DNA of 64,000 nt from Streptomyces sp. RPA4-2 (GCF_012273515.2 NZ_CP050975.2:3472001-3536000); one strand, 5' to 3'; counted from the first letter of the stretch, positions 1-9,811 are shown. Numbers and translations: made by a program. The notes: generated by a model not told the origin, from the sequence alone.

Positions 1-407
1 GACAGCATCGCCATCGGGTGCGCGTCGCGCGGGAAGCCCTGGAAGAAGCGCTTGACGTCCTCGTGCAGCAGGGTGTGCTGCGTGATCTCGTTCTTGAAGG
101 TGGAGAGCTCGTCCACGTTCGGCAGTTCGCCGTTGATCAGCAGCGAGGCCACCTCCAGGAAGGTGGAGCGCTCGGCCAGCTGCTCGATCGGGTAGCCGCG
201 GTACCGGAGGATGCCCTGCTCACCGTCGAGATAGGTGATCGCGGATTTGTAGGCGGCGGTGTTGCCGTACCCGCTGTCCAGCGTCACCAGCCCGGTCTGG
301 GCGCGGAGCTTCCCGATGTCGAAGCCCTTGTCGCCGACGCTGCTGTCGATCACCGGGTAGGTGTACTCGCCATCGCCGTACCGCAGTACTACAGAGTTGT
401 CGCTCAC
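1..407 (-). CDS. gltA: Citrate synthase, N-terminal part (runs off left edge)
   Basis: Condenses oxaloacetate with acetyl-CoA at the entry of the TCA cycle (cytoplasmic). Only about 135 N-terminal residues lie in the window. The minus-strand reading begins [15 protein letters not shown] and contains the citrate synthase blocks [15 protein letters not shown] (about residues 66-80) and [14 protein letters not shown] near the left edge. The GTG at 405-407 is chosen as start because the ATG at 410-412 is followed two codons later by TGA, and GAGGGATGAC lies just upstream as a ribosome site. The actinobacterial type II enzyme starts in the same way. The 264 bp between this gene and recD2 should carry its promoter. 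The identification is firm; the rest of the gene is outside the window. Confidence 0.93.
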   Translation of the reverse strand, partial: MSDNSVVLRYGDGEYTYPVIDSSVGDKGFDIGKLRAQTGLVTLDSGYGNTAAYKSAITYLDGEQGILRYRGYPIEQLAERSTFLEVASLLINGELPNVDELSTFKNEITQHTLLHEDVKRFFQGFPRDAHPMAML

Positions 408-671
408 GTCATCCCTCACCGACGTTGTGCCTCTTCTTCGAGGTGCCCTGACTGTCTCTACCATCCCCCATTTGGCCCTGGAGAGTGCACTCGGGGTCGA
501 CCATTGGGCCTATCGGCGGCACTGAGTGCCGCCAGCCTGCTCATCCTGCCCCCCTTCGCCCTGGTTCCGGAAGTGGTGTGTGACCTTTACGACTCCTTTG
601 ATCGATCATTTTTTTGGGACACCTGACCGAAGGGGCGAGACCGACCGTGCGCCGGGACCGGCCGGAGCGGG
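408..671. promoter_or_regulatory. Intergenic region upstream of gltA, downstream of recD2
   Basis: No gene is seen here. It contains the only AT-rich patch nearby (about 585-620), with a perfect 10-bp palindrome TGATCGATCA at 599-608 followed by a run of seven T on the plus strand. It must hold the citrate synthase promoter and possibly the end of the helicase transcript. No clear -35/-10 pair could be chosen. Confidence 0.35.
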
Positions 672-2960
672 TCAGGGCCGGTGGGCCGGCTCCGGAGCGG
701 GCGCGTGGGACAAGGGGCGGCCCCCGAGACGGAAGGACAGGGCCGTACAGCGCCGGCCGGCCGACACCGTGCGGACGGCCTGGCCGATCGCCTTGCGGGA
801 GCCGACGAGGACGACCAGCTTCTTGGCCCGGGTGACCGCCGTGTAGAGGAGGTTGCGCTGGAGCATCATCCAGGCCCCCGTGGTGACCGGGATCACCACC
901 GCGGGGTACTCGCTGCCCTGGGAACGGTGGATCGTCACCGCGTACGCGTGGGCCAGCTCGTCCAGTTCGTCGAAGTCGTACGGCACCTCCTCGTCCTCGT
1001 CCGTCAGCACCGTCAGACGCTGTTCGACCGGATCGAGCGAGGTCACGACGCCCACGGTGCCGTTGAAGACACCGTTCTCGCCCTTCTCGTAGTTGTTGCG
1101 GATCTGGGTGACCTTGTCGCCGACGCGGAAGACCCGGCCGCCGAAGCGCTTCTCGGCGAGCTCGGGGCGCGCGGGCGTGATCGCCTGCTGGAGCAGGCCG
1201 TTGAGGGTGCCCGCGCCGGCCGGCCCCCGGTGCATCGGCGCCAGCACCTGCACGTCACGGCGCGGGTCGAGCCCGAACTTGGCCGGAATCCGCCGTGCCA
1301 CCACGTCCACCGTCAGCCGCCCGGTCTCCTCGGTGTCGTCCTCGACGAAGAGGAAGAAGTCCTTCAGGCCGTCGGTGACCGGGTGCTGCCCGGAGTTGAT
1401 CCGGTGGGCGTTCGTCACCACCCCGGACTGCTGGGCCTGGCGGAAGATCCGGGTCAGCCGGACCGACGGGACGGGGCCGCCCTCGGCGAGCAGGTCCCGC
1501 AGGACCTCGCCCGCGCCCACGCTGGGGAGTTGGTCGACGTCTCCCACGAACAGGAGGTGGGCGCCCGGCGGCACCGCCTTGGCCAGCTTGTTGGCGAGCA
1601 GCAGGTCGAGCATGGAGGCCTCGTCCACGACCACCAGGTCGGCGTCCAGCGGCCGGTCCTTGTCGTACGCCGCGTCCCCGCCCGGCTTCAGCTCCAGCAG
1701 CCGGTGCACCGTCGAGGCCTCGGCCCCCGTCAGCTCGGCGAGCCGCTTGGCCGCGCGGCCCGTGGGCGCGGCGAGGACCACCTTCGCCCGCCTGGCGCGC
1801 GCCAGTTCCACGATCGAGCGGACCGTGAACGACTTGCCGCAGCCGGGGCCTCCGGTGAGCACGGCGACCTTCCTGGTCAGCGCCAGCCGCACGGCCTCCT
1901 CCTGCTCGGGCGCCAACTCCGCGCCCGTACGCCCCTCGAGCCAGGTCAGCGCCTTGTCCCAGGCCACGTCCCGGAAGCCGGGCATCCGGTCCTGGTCGGT
2001 GCGCAGCAGGCGCAACAGCTGTGCGGAGAGGGACAGTTCGGCGCGGTGGAAGGGCACCAGATAGACGGCCGTCACCGGCTCACCGCCGTCGGGACCGGGC
2101 ACCTTCTCCCGTACGACACCGGGCTCCACGTCGCCCTCCGGGGGAGCCGCGAGTTCGGCCAGGCACTCGATGACCAGGCCCGTGTCCACCTGGAGGAGCT
2201 TCACCGCGTCCGCGATCAGCCGCTCCTCCGGGAGATAGCAGTGCCCCTGGTCGGTGGACTGCGAAAGGGCGTACTGGAGGCCCGCCTTGACGCGCTCCGG
2301 GCTGTCGTGCGGGATGCCGACGGACTGGGCGATCCGGTCGGCGGTGAGGAAGCCGATGCCCCAGACGTCGGCGGCGAGCCGGTAGGGCTGGTTCCTCACG
2401 ACGGAGATCGATGCGTCGCCGTACTTCTTGTAGATGCGCACCGCGATCGACGTCGACACCTCGACGCTCTGGAGGAAGAGCATGACCTCCTTGATCGCCT
2501 TCTGCTCCTCCCAGGCGTCGGCGATCTTCTTCGTCCGCTTCGGGCCGAGGCCGGGGACCTCGATGAGCCGCTTCGGCTCCTCCTCGATGATCCGGAGCGT
2601 GTCCAGCCCGAAGTGCTGGGTGATGCGGTCGGCGAAGACCGGGCCGATGCCCTTGACCAGGCCGGAACCGAGGTAGCGGCGGATGCCCTGGACGGTGGCC
2701 GGGAGGACCGTCGTGTAGTTCTCCACCGTGAACTGCTTGCCGTACTGCTGGTGGGAGCCCCAGCGGCCCTCCATCCTGAGCGACTCGCCGACCTGCGCGC
2801 CGAGCAGCGCGCCGACGACGGTCAGCAGGTCCCCCGCGCCGCGGCCGGTGTCCACCCGCGCGACCGTGTAGCCGCTCTCCTCGTTCGCGTAGGTGATCCG
2901 CTCCAGCACGCCTTCGAGGACGGCCTGCTGCCGTGCCCCGGTCCCCTCCTGCTTGGACAT
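672..2960 (-). CDS. recD2: RecD2-type ATP-dependent DNA helicase (SF1B)
   Basis: A 762-residue superfamily 1B helicase that unwinds DNA 5'-3' in repair. Order: N-terminal OB-like domain (about 1-90), helix-hairpin-helix region with 'GLGPKRTKKI' near residue 135, then the motor with Walker A GGPGCGKS near residue 370, Walker B VVVDEASM, motif III 'FVGDVDQLPSVGAGEVL', and the C-terminal 'AVTIHRSQGSEYPAVV' (motif V/VI). The long N-terminus and the absence of recB/recC neighbours mark it as RecD2 (YrrC type, about 740 residues) rather than the RecBCD subunit. ATG at 2958-2960 is chosen; an in-frame upstream extension of 31 residues is Arg/Ala-rich and not conserved-looking. The C-terminal 30 residues are Pro/Arg-rich and probably disordered. 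Confidence 0.9.
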   Translation of the reverse strand: MSKQEGTGARQQAVLEGVLERITYANEESGYTVARVDTGRGAGDLLTVVGALLGAQVGESLRMEGRWGSHQQYGKQFTVENYTTVLPATVQGIRRYLGSGLVKGIGPVFADRITQHFGLDTLRIIEEEPKRLIEVPGLGPKRTKKIADAWEEQKAIKEVMLFLQSVEVSTSIAVRIYKKYGDASISVVRNQPYRLAADVWGIGFLTADRIAQSVGIPHDSPERVKAGLQYALSQSTDQGHCYLPEERLIADAVKLLQVDTGLVIECLAELAAPPEGDVEPGVVREKVPGPDGGEPVTAVYLVPFHRAELSLSAQLLRLLRTDQDRMPGFRDVAWDKALTWLEGRTGAELAPEQEEAVRLALTRKVAVLTGGPGCGKSFTVRSIVELARARRAKVVLAAPTGRAAKRLAELTGAEASTVHRLLELKPGGDAAYDKDRPLDADLVVVDEASMLDLLLANKLAKAVPPGAHLLFVGDVDQLPSVGAGEVLRDLLAEGGPVPSVRLTRIFRQAQQSGVVTNAHRINSGQHPVTDGLKDFFLFVEDDTEETGRLTVDVVARRIPAKFGLDPRRDVQVLAPMHRGPAGAGTLNGLLQQAITPARPELAEKRFGGRVFRVGDKVTQIRNNYEKGENGVFNGTVGVVTSLDPVEQRLTVLTDEDEEVPYDFDELDELAHAYAVTIHRSQGSEYPAVVIPVTTGAWMMLQRNLLYTAVTRAKKLVVLVGSRKAIGQAVRTVSAGRRCTALSFRLGGRPLSHAPAPEPAHRP

Positions 2961-3073
2961 GATCCGAAGGTACCCGCGGGGACCGACATCGCGGGCCCTG
3001 CCTGCTCGGGCGGCCCCGGCACGGGAGGCGCCCTCGCGGCGGGGTTTCATCACGATCCGGTCTCAGAGGGTCT

Positions 3074-3103
3074 TTGGACCCTTGCCCGATGCCCGTGTAA
3101 TCG
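3074..3103 (+). promoter_or_regulatory. Predicted promoter of the ribose-type operon
   Basis: TTGGAC at 3074-3079, an 18-bp spacer and TAATCG at 3098-3103 form a plausible housekeeping promoter. The -10 element lies inside the first LacI-type operator copy, so repressor binding would block it. Prediction from sequence only. Confidence 0.45.
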
Positions 3104-3131
3104 ATTCCAATCCTCCGTGTAATCGATTCCA
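3095..3131 (+). promoter_or_regulatory. Paired LacI-type operators (direct repeat of a palindrome-centred 15-mer)
   Basis: GTGTAATCGATTCCA occurs twice, at 3095-3109 and 3117-3131, 22 bp apart (two helical turns). Each copy is centred on the palindrome AATCGATT, with the central CG typical of LacI/GalR operators. The second copy ends 18 bp before the repressor's own start, which fits autoregulation of the whole operon. Confidence 0.65.
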
Positions 3132-3149
3132 CGAGGAGGTGGGGCGGTC

Positions 3150-4240
3150 ATGGCGAGCATCAAGGATGTCGCCGCGGAGGCGGGTGTGTCCGTCGCCACG
3201 GTCTCCCGTGTGCTGAACGACCACCCGTCGGTCAGCCCGGACGCACGCACTCGCGTGCTGGCGGCCGTGGCGAACCTGGGCTACCGCCCGAACGCCGTCG
3301 CCCGTTCGCTGCGCACCGACCAGACGCGCACCCTGGGCCTGGTCATCAGCGACGTGCTCAACCCGTACTTCACCGAACTGGCCCGCTCCGTCGAGGAGGA
3401 GGCCCGCGCCCTCGGCTACAGCGTGATCATCGGCAACGCCGACGAGCGGCCCGAGATCGAGGACCACCACGTACGGACCCTGCTGGACCGGCGCATCGAC
3501 GGTCTGCTGGTCTCCCCCACCGACGGCGGCTCCCCTGCGATGCTGGACGCGGCGCGCGCCGGCACCCCGATGGTCTTCGTGGACCGCTGGATCGCCGGCG
3601 TGGACGTCCCCGTCGTACGGGCGGACGGACGCACGGCCGTACGTGACCTCGTCGCCCATCTGCACGGTCTCGGCCACCGCCGGCTCGCCATCATCACGGG
3701 CCCGGCGGCGACCACCACCGGCAGCGAGCGGGTCGAGGCGTTCCGGGACGCGCTCGCCGCCCACGGCATCGCCCTGCCGGACGCCTACATCGGGCAGGGC
3801 GACTTCCAGGCCGAGAGCGGGCGCCGCGCCACCGAACGGTTCCTGGACCTGGCCGAACCGCCCGAGGTCGTCTTCGCCGCCGACAACCTGATGGCGCTCG
3901 GCGCGCTGGACGCCGTCCGGGCACGTGGGCTGCGGGTGCCCGAGGACATCGCGCTCGCCGCGTTCGACGACATCCCCTGGTTCGTGCACACCGATCCCCC
4001 GATCACCGCGATCGCCCAGCCGACCGGTGAGCTGGGACGGGCCGCCGTACGCGCGCTCGTCGACCGGATCGAGGGGCGCCCCCGCAGTCCGTCACCCTCC
4101 CCGCCCGTCTCGTCGTCCGCCGCTCGTGCGGCGAGCCGCCTCCGGTACGGACGACCCCCGTACAACCGCCCCCCGCACAACCGACCCCCCAAGAGACGAC
4201 CCCCGCACAGCAGTCCCCCGTACAAAGGAGCCAGTCGTGA
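3150..4240 (+). CDS. LacI-family repressor of ribose-type operon (apparent frameshift near the 3' end)
   Basis: DNA-binding repressor with sugar-sensing domain. Helix-turn-helix at residues 2-50 (IKDVAAEAGVSVATVSRVL), followed by a periplasmic-binding-protein-like core ending '...ALVDRIEGRP'. The open frame from ATG 3150 would continue to 4442, overlapping the next gene by 200 bp with an untypical Arg/Pro-rich tail. In the other frame the expected family ending (SVTLPARLVVRRSCGEP) appears straight after the C run at 4079-4083 and reads to a TGA at 4238-4240, which overlaps the next gene's GTG by 4 bp. Adding one C to the run joins the frames and gives about 363 residues. GGAGG at 3135-3139 precedes the start. 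Either an assembly error or a real mutation that replaces the C-terminus. Confidence 0.82.
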
Positions 4241-5793
4241 GCAACCAGGACGAGTTGCTGCGCATCGAGGGCATTCGCAAGACCTTCCCCGGCGTGGTCG
4301 CGCTGGACAGCGTCGACTTCGATCTGCGCCGCGGCGAGGTGCACGTGCTGCTCGGCGAGAACGGCGCCGGCAAGAGCACGCTGATCAAGATGCTCTCCGG
4401 CGCCTATCAGCCCGACTCCGGGCGCGTCCTCGTGGACCGTGAGGAGGTGCGCATCCACGGGGCGCAGGACTCCGAGCGCCTCGGGATCGCGACCATCTAC
4501 CAGGAGTTCAACCTCGTTCCCGATCTGACGGTCGCCGAGAACATCTTCCTGGGCCGGCAGCCGCGCCGCTACGGGCTGATCGACCGCCGGACGATGGAGG
4601 CCGAGGCCGCCGCGCTGCTCGAACGGGTCGGCGTGAACGTGTCGCCCCGCGCGCGGGTGCGTGAACTCGGCATCGCGCGCCTCCAGATGGTCGAGATCGC
4701 GAAGGCACTGAGCCTCGACGCGCGCGTCCTGATCATGGACGAGCCGACCGCGGTGCTCACCTCCGAAGAGGTCGAGAAACTCTTCGCGATCGTGCGCCAA
4801 CTGCGCGAGGACGGGGTCGGCATCGTCTTCATCACGCACCACCTGGAGGAGATCGCGGTCCTGGGAGACCGGGTCACGGTCATCCGCGACGGCAAGAGCG
4901 TCGGCCAGGTGCCCGCGACCACGCCCGAGGACGAACTGGTCCGCCTCATGGTGGGCCGTTCGATCGAACAGCAGTATCCGCGCGAGCGCCCCGAAGCCGG
5001 GACCGGTGACGGAACCGGTACCGGGACCGCGTTGCTGACCGTCGAGGGACTGACCCGTGACGGTGTCTTCCACGACGTGAGCTTCGAGGTGCGGGCCGGT
5101 GAGGTCGTCGGCATCGCGGGGCTCGTGGGCGCCGGACGTACGGAGGTCGTCCGCGCGGTCTTCGGCGCCGACCCGTACGACAAGGGCGCCGTGAAGGTCG
5201 CCGGCGCCGAGCTGCGCCGCCACGACGTGAACGCGGCGATGCGGGCCGGCATCGGGCTCGTCCCCGAGGACCGCAAGGGCCAGGGACTGCTCCTCGACGC
5301 CTCCGTCGAGGAGAACCTCGGCCTGGTCACCATGCGGGGCGCGACCCACGGCGGACTCGTCGACCTCAGGGGTCAGCGGGTGGCCGCCGCACGGATCGCC
5401 GAACAGCTCGGCGTCCGGATGGCCGGTCTCGGCCAGCACGTACGCACCCTGTCCGGTGGCAACCAGCAGAAGGTCGTCATCGGCAAGTGGCTGCTGGCCG
5501 ACACCAAGGTGCTGATCCTCGACGAGCCGACCCGCGGCATCGACGTCGGCGCCAAGGTCGAGATCTACCAGCTAGTCAACGAACTGACGGCCGCGGGCGC
5601 GGCCGTCCTGATGATCTCCAGCGATCTGCCCGAGGTGCTCGGCATGAGCGATCGGGTGCTGGTGATGGCCCAGGGCCGGATCGCGGGCGAACTGTCCGCG
5701 GCCGAAGCCACGCAGGACTCCGTGATGGCACTCGCCGTCAGCACACCGACCACCAACTCCGAAACCGCTGTGGAGGGCTCCCGTGGCCACTGA
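4237..5793 (+). CDS. rbsA: Ribose-type ABC transporter ATPase (two nucleotide-binding domains)
   Basis: Energises sugar import; 518 residues with two ABC domains in one chain, as in RbsA/MglA. First domain: Walker [10 protein letters not shown] near residue 45 and 'MDEPTAVLT'. Second domain: a shortened P-loop '[10 protein letters not shown]' near residue 290, signature LSGGNQQK and 'LDEPTRGID', which is the usual asymmetry of this family. The start is GTG 4237, with AAAGGAG at 4224-4230 and a GTGA overlap with the stop expected for the repressor. Its stop overlaps the following permease gene by 11 bp, so the genes are translationally coupled. Confidence 0.9.
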   Translation: MSNQDELLRIEGIRKTFPGVVALDSVDFDLRRGEVHVLLGENGAGKSTLIKMLSGAYQPDSGRVLVDREEVRIHGAQDSERLGIATIYQEFNLVPDLTVAENIFLGRQPRRYGLIDRRTMEAEAAALLERVGVNVSPRARVRELGIARLQMVEIAKALSLDARVLIMDEPTAVLTSEEVEKLFAIVRQLREDGVGIVFITHHLEEIAVLGDRVTVIRDGKSVGQVPATTPEDELVRLMVGRSIEQQYPRERPEAGTGDGTGTGTALLTVEGLTRDGVFHDVSFEVRAGEVVGIAGLVGAGRTEVVRAVFGADPYDKGAVKVAGAELRRHDVNAAMRAGIGLVPEDRKGQGLLLDASVEENLGLVTMRGATHGGLVDLRGQRVAAARIAEQLGVRMAGLGQHVRTLSGGNQQKVVIGKWLLADTKVLILDEPTRGIDVGAKVEIYQLVNELTAAGAAVLMISSDLPEVLGMSDRVLVMAQGRIAGELSAAEATQDSVMALAVSTPTTNSETAVEGSRGH

Positions 5794-7735
5794 CACGCTC
5801 AAGAGCACATCGGGCGCGAGTGGCGCCTCGGCGGTCCGCCGCCTCCTGCTCGACAACGGAGCGCTCACCGCGCTCATCGCCCTCGTCATCGCGATGGCGG
5901 CGCTGTCCGGCGACTTCCTGACGACGGACAACCTGCTCAACATCGGCGTCCAGGCGGCCGTGACCGCCATCCTCGCCTTCGGCTCGACCTTCGTCATCGT
6001 CGCGGCGGGCATCGACCTGTCGGTCGGCTCGGTCGCCGCGCTCTCCGCCACCGTCCTCGCCTGGATGGCGACCACGCAGGGCGTTCCGGTCTGGATCGCG
6101 GTGATCGTCTCGATCGCCGCCGGCATCGCCGTCGGCCTGGTCAACGGCGTGATGATCGCGTACGGGAAACTGCCGCCGTTCATCGCGACGCTCGCCATGC
6201 TCTCGGTGGGCCGCGGTCTGTCCCTGGTGATCTCGCAGGGCAGCCCGATCGCCTTCCCCTCCTCGGTCTCGCACCTCGGTGACACCCTCGGCGGCTGGCT
6301 GCCCGTCCCGGTCCTCGTCATGGTCGTCATGGGCCTGATCACGGCCGTGATCCTCGGCCGTACGTACATCGGCCGCTCCATGTACGCCATCGGCGGCAAC
6401 GAGGAGGCGGCCCGCCTCTCCGGCCTCCGGGTGAAGAAGCAGAAGCTCGCGATCTACGCCCTGTCGGGTCTGTTCGCGGCCGCCGCGGGCATCGTGCTCG
6501 CCTCCCGGCTCTCCTCCGCGCAGCCGCAGGCCGCGCAGGGCTACGAACTCGACGCGATCGCCGCGGTCGTCATCGGCGGTGCCTCGCTCGCGGGCGGCAC
6601 CGGCAAGGCGTCCGGCACGCTGATCGGCGCGCTGATCCTCGCGGTGCTGCGCAACGGCCTCAACCTGCTGTCCGTCTCCGCCTTCTGGCAGCAGGTCGTC
6701 ATCGGTGTCGTGATCGCGCTGGCGGTGCTGCTCGACACGGTGCGGCGCAAGGCCGGGGCGACCCCGGTGGCCGCCGGGGCCGGTACCCCGGGCAACCGGG
6801 GCAAGCAGGCGGCGACCTACATCATCGCGGCCGTGGTCGCGGCGGCGATCGTCGGTGCGATGTCCTTCCTGCACACCGGCTCCTCCTCGACGGCGTCGAA
6901 GAAGGTGGGCCTGTCCCTCTCCACGCTGAACAACCCCTTCTTCGTCCAGATCAAGGCGGGCGCGCAGCAGGAGGCGAAGAAGCTCGGCGTGCGACTGACG
7001 GTCACCGACGCCCAGAACGACGCCTCCCAGCAGGCCAACCAGCTGCAGAACTTCACCAGTTCGGGCCTCGGCGCGATCATCGTCAACCCGGTGGACTCGG
7101 ACGCGGCGGGCCCGTCGGTCCGCTCGGCGAACAAGGCCGACATCCCCGTCATCGGTGTCGACCGGGGTGTGAACAAGGCGGACACGGCCGCGCTCGTCGC
7201 CTCCGACAACATCGAGGGCGGAAAGCTGGGCGCCAAGGCGCTCGCCGAGAAGCTGGGCGGCAAGGGCAAGATCGTCATCCTTCAGGGTCTGGCCGGCACG
7301 TCCGCGAGCCGTGAGCGGGGCGCGGGCTTCGCCGAGGGCCTGAAGGCCTACCCCGGCATCAAGGTCGTCGCCCGGCAGCCCGCGGACTTCGACCGCACCA
7401 AGGGCCTCGACGTGATGACGAACCTGCTCCAGGCGCACCCCGACGTCCAGGGTGTCTTCGCCGAGAACGACGAGATGGCGCTCGGCGCGATCAAGGCGCT
7501 CGGTTCCAAGGCCGGCAAGTCGGTCTCGGTCATCGGCTTCGACGGCACCCCCGACGGACTGAAGGCGGTCAAGAACGGCACGCTGTACGCCTCCGTGGCC
7601 CAGCAGCCGACGGAGCTCGGCCGGATCGCGGTGGAGAACGCGCTGAAGTCCGCCGAGGGCAAGAAGGTCGAGAAGACCGTGATGGTGCCGGTGAAGGTGG
7701 TCACGGCGCAGAACGTGGCCGGGTTCACCGGCTGA
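5783..7735 (+). CDS. Fused ribose-type ABC permease and sugar-binding protein
   Basis: One 650-residue chain joins two subunits that are normally separate. Residues about 1-320 are an RbsC-like permease with many hydrophobic segments, including the family block '[16 protein letters not shown]' and '[16 protein letters not shown]'. A Gly/Ala-rich link and one more membrane segment (about 336-357, '[18 protein letters not shown]') lead into an RbsB-like binding domain (about 370-650: '[20 protein letters not shown]', 'IVNPVDSD', '[13 protein letters not shown]'). There is no lipobox; the last membrane segment would tether the binding domain outside. GTG 5783 overlaps the ATPase gene. S. coelicolor carries a similar protein annotated as bifunctional binding/transport, so the fusion is not an assembly artefact. 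Confidence 0.9.
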   Translation: MATDTLKSTSGASGASAVRRLLLDNGALTALIALVIAMAALSGDFLTTDNLLNIGVQAAVTAILAFGSTFVIVAAGIDLSVGSVAALSATVLAWMATTQGVPVWIAVIVSIAAGIAVGLVNGVMIAYGKLPPFIATLAMLSVGRGLSLVISQGSPIAFPSSVSHLGDTLGGWLPVPVLVMVVMGLITAVILGRTYIGRSMYAIGGNEEAARLSGLRVKKQKLAIYALSGLFAAAAGIVLASRLSSAQPQAAQGYELDAIAAVVIGGASLAGGTGKASGTLIGALILAVLRNGLNLLSVSAFWQQVVIGVVIALAVLLDTVRRKAGATPVAAGAGTPGNRGKQAATYIIAAVVAAAIVGAMSFLHTGSSSTASKKVGLSLSTLNNPFFVQIKAGAQQEAKKLGVRLTVTDAQNDASQQANQLQNFTSSGLGAIIVNPVDSDAAGPSVRSANKADIPVIGVDRGVNKADTAALVASDNIEGGKLGAKALAEKLGGKGKIVILQGLAGTSASRERGAGFAEGLKAYPGIKVVARQPADFDRTKGLDVMTNLLQAHPDVQGVFAENDEMALGAIKALGSKAGKSVSVIGFDGTPDGLKAVKNGTLYASVAQQPTELGRIAVENALKSAEGKKVEKTVMVPVKVVTAQNVAGFTG

Positions 7736-7818
7736 GCCGACCGGCGGTGGGGCGGCAGGGCGGTCCACGCGACCGGCCGGCCGCCCCGACTCACCTCAGC
7801 TACACAGGGAGACAGTTC

Positions 7819-8718
7819 ATGTACGACTACGACCTGCTGGTCGTGGGCTCGGCCAACGCGGACCTGGTGATCGGGGTCGAGCGGCGGCCCGCGGCCGGCG
7901 AGACGGTGCTCGGCTCCGACCTCGTCGTCCACCCCGGCGGCAAGGGCGCCAACCAGTCGGTCGCCGCCGCCCGTCTCGGAGCCCGTACGGCCCTGCTCGC
8001 CCGGGTCGGCGACGACGCGCACGGCCGGCTGCTGCTCGACTCGCAGCGGGCGGCCGGCGTGGACACCGCGGGCGTGCTCGTCGGCGGGGCACCCACCGGC
8101 GTGGCGCTGATCACGGTGGACCCGTCCGGGGACAACAGCATCGTGGTCTCACCGGGCGCGAACGGCCGGCTGACGCCAAAGGACGTCCGCGCGGCCGCGG
8201 ATCTCGTACGCGCCTCCCGGGTGGTCTCGGCACAGCTGGAGATCCCCCTGGAGACGGTCGTGGAGACCGTACGGACCCTCGCGCCCGGCAGCCGTTTCGT
8301 GCTGAACCCGTCGCCGCCCCGGCCGCTGCCCGCCGAGGTGCTGGCGGCCTGCGACCCGCTGATCGTGAACGAGCACGAGGCCCGGGTGGTGCTGGGCGAC
8401 GGCGCGGGTCCTGAGCCCGAGGACTGGGCGACGGCCCTGCTCGCCCTGGGCCCGCGCTCGGTGGTCGTCACGCTGGGCGCGCGGGGCGCGCTGGTGGCGG
8501 ACGCGGACGGAGCCGCGCGGGTGCCGTCCGTGCGGGTGAAGACCGTGGACACGACGGGCGCGGGGGACTCGTTCACCGCGGCGCTGGCCTGGCGGCTGGG
8601 GCTCGGCGAGCCGCTGTCCGTCGCCGCCGCGTACGCGGCCCGGGTGGGCGCCGTCGCCGTCACCCGGCCCGGTGCCCAGGAGTCCTTCCCGACCGCCGAG
8701 GAGGTCGAGTCGTTGTGA
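7819..8718 (+). CDS. rbsK: Ribokinase (PfkB family)
   Basis: Phosphorylates D-ribose to ribose 5-phosphate in the cytoplasm; 299 residues, the usual length. N-terminal PfkB signature 'HPGGKGANQSVAAARLGA' near residues 38-55 and the C-terminal ATP/anion-hole motif 'DTTGAGDSFTAALAW' near 249-263, whose Asp is the catalytic base. ATG 7819 follows AGGGAGA at 7806-7812. It lies between the transporter and the pyranase and overlaps the latter by 4 bp (TTGTGA), so it belongs to the same operon. Ribose is the likely substrate because a pyranase follows; other pentoses cannot be excluded. Confidence 0.9.
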   Translation: MYDYDLLVVGSANADLVIGVERRPAAGETVLGSDLVVHPGGKGANQSVAAARLGARTALLARVGDDAHGRLLLDSQRAAGVDTAGVLVGGAPTGVALITVDPSGDNSIVVSPGANGRLTPKDVRAAADLVRASRVVSAQLEIPLETVVETVRTLAPGSRFVLNPSPPRPLPAEVLAACDPLIVNEHEARVVLGDGAGPEPEDWATALLALGPRSVVVTLGARGALVADADGAARVPSVRVKTVDTTGAGDSFTAALAWRLGLGEPLSVAAAYAARVGAVAVTRPGAQESFPTAEEVESL

Positions 8719-9104
8719 AGAGAGCCGGAATTCTGAACCGCCATCTCGCGGGCGCCCTGGCCGAACTGGGCCATGGGCACGGCGTGCTGGTGTGCGACGC
8801 GGGGATGCCGATACCCCAGGGGCCGCGCGTCGTGGACCTGGCCTTCCGGGCCGGGGTGCCGTCGTTCGCCGAGGTGCTCGACGGGCTGCTGGCGGAGCTG
8901 GTGGTGGAGGGCGCCACCGCCGCGCGCGAGGTCCACGCGGCGAACCCGGCGGCCTCCGCGCTGCTGACCGCACGCTTTCCCACGCTGGAACTGGTCCCGC
9001 ACGAGGAACTGAAGTCGCTGTCGGCGGGCGCGCGGCTGATCGTCCGCACGGGGGAGGCTCGGCCGTACGCGAACGTGCTGCTGCGGTGCGGGGTGTTCTT
9101 CTAG
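8715..9104 (+). CDS. rbsD: D-ribose pyranase
   Basis: Interconverts beta-pyranose and beta-furanose ribose so that ribokinase can use the sugar; 129 residues as in the family. 'ILNRHLAGALAELGHGHGVLVCDAG' near the N-terminus holds the catalytic His (H20 equivalent), and 'RTGEARPYANVLLRCGVFF' is the typical C-terminus. GTG 8715 overlaps the rbsK stop (GTGA). It is the last gene of the operon and is followed 31 bp later by a strong hairpin. Confidence 0.92.
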   Translation: MKRAGILNRHLAGALAELGHGHGVLVCDAGMPIPQGPRVVDLAFRAGVPSFAEVLDGLLAELVVEGATAAREVHAANPAASALLTARFPTLELVPHEELKSLSAGARLIVRTGEARPYANVLLRCGVFF

Positions 9105-9135
9105 GCACCGGTGTCCGGGCGCTTCCGGAACGTTT

Positions 9136-9169
9136 CGAGGGGGCCCGGTCCGTCGACCGGGCCCCCTCG
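9136..9169 (+). terminator. Terminator of the ribose-type operon
   Basis: A perfect 15-bp inverted repeat (9136-9150 with 9155-9169) around a CGTC tetraloop, 31 bp after rbsD. There is no U-tract, as is usual in Streptomyces. Confidence 0.85.
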
Positions 9170-9325
9170 GGTTCCCCTCCGCATCAGAACCCCCGCGATC
9201 CCCCCAGATCCCCCCTCCAGAAGTCCTGATGCCAAGTACGACCCACCAGGTGCGGGGATGGTTGTACGGACTTCCGGGATTTTTTCGGCGTGCCGACCGA
9301 CCGGGGTGCACGTAGCGTTTGCGGC

Positions 9326-9748
9326 ATGAACGAGGAGCCACTCCAGCAGGACGTGCTCGACGCGCTCGACGACGCCGGGCTCCAGGAGATCGCGGGTCTG
9401 CTCGGCACGGACGCGGCCGGAGCGCGCGAGGTCGTCGGCACGACGGTGTCGGAATTCTCGGGAGGCCTCCAGGACCGTGCGGTCACGGATCCGGGCGAGG
9501 TCCAGCAGGCCTACGCGGAGGCGCAGGAGGCCCCGCTGAGCGGTGTGGCCACCCTGGGCGGTCTGGGCGGCATGGGTGCCGGCGGCCTGATGGGCGGACT
9601 GCTCGCCCGCATCAGCAGGCCGGTCGCGAACGCGGTCGCCAGGAAGACGGGGCTGCCTCCGGCGACGGTGGCCCGGGTGATCGAACTGGTGATCCCGGTG
9701 CTGTTGTCGGTCCTGACCAAGCGGGCCGCCCGCGGAACGCGGAAGTAG
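9326..9748 (+). CDS. DUF937-like protein
   Basis: A 140-residue protein of unknown function. An acidic, helical N-terminal half (residues 1-75, 'QEIAGLLGTDAAGAREVVG') resembles DUF937 proteins; then comes a Gly/Met-rich stretch 'LGGLGGMGAGGLMGGLLARI' and a hydrophobic C-terminal segment 'VARVIELVIPVLLSVLTKRA' that may associate with membrane or form a helix. ATG 9326 is the only start that keeps the N-terminal motif intact. It stands alone between the ribose operon terminator and a convergent operon. No functional claim is made. Confidence 0.7.
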   Translation: MNEEPLQQDVLDALDDAGLQEIAGLLGTDAAGAREVVGTTVSEFSGGLQDRAVTDPGEVQQAYAEAQEAPLSGVATLGGLGGMGAGGLMGGLLARISRPVANAVARKTGLPPATVARVIELVIPVLLSVLTKRAARGTRK

Positions 9749-9811
9749 CCTCCCCGCGCGCTCCGACGACGGCGCCGCCACGGCCACCCGGCACCCGCTA
9801 GCGCTACCCGG

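Noticed and set aside
681..3122. 813-residue open frame opposite the RecD2 gene
   Set aside because: Exact antisense shadow of a well-supported helicase; its composition (Arg/Gly/Val/Asp-rich, no motifs) is typical of reverse frames in high-GC DNA.
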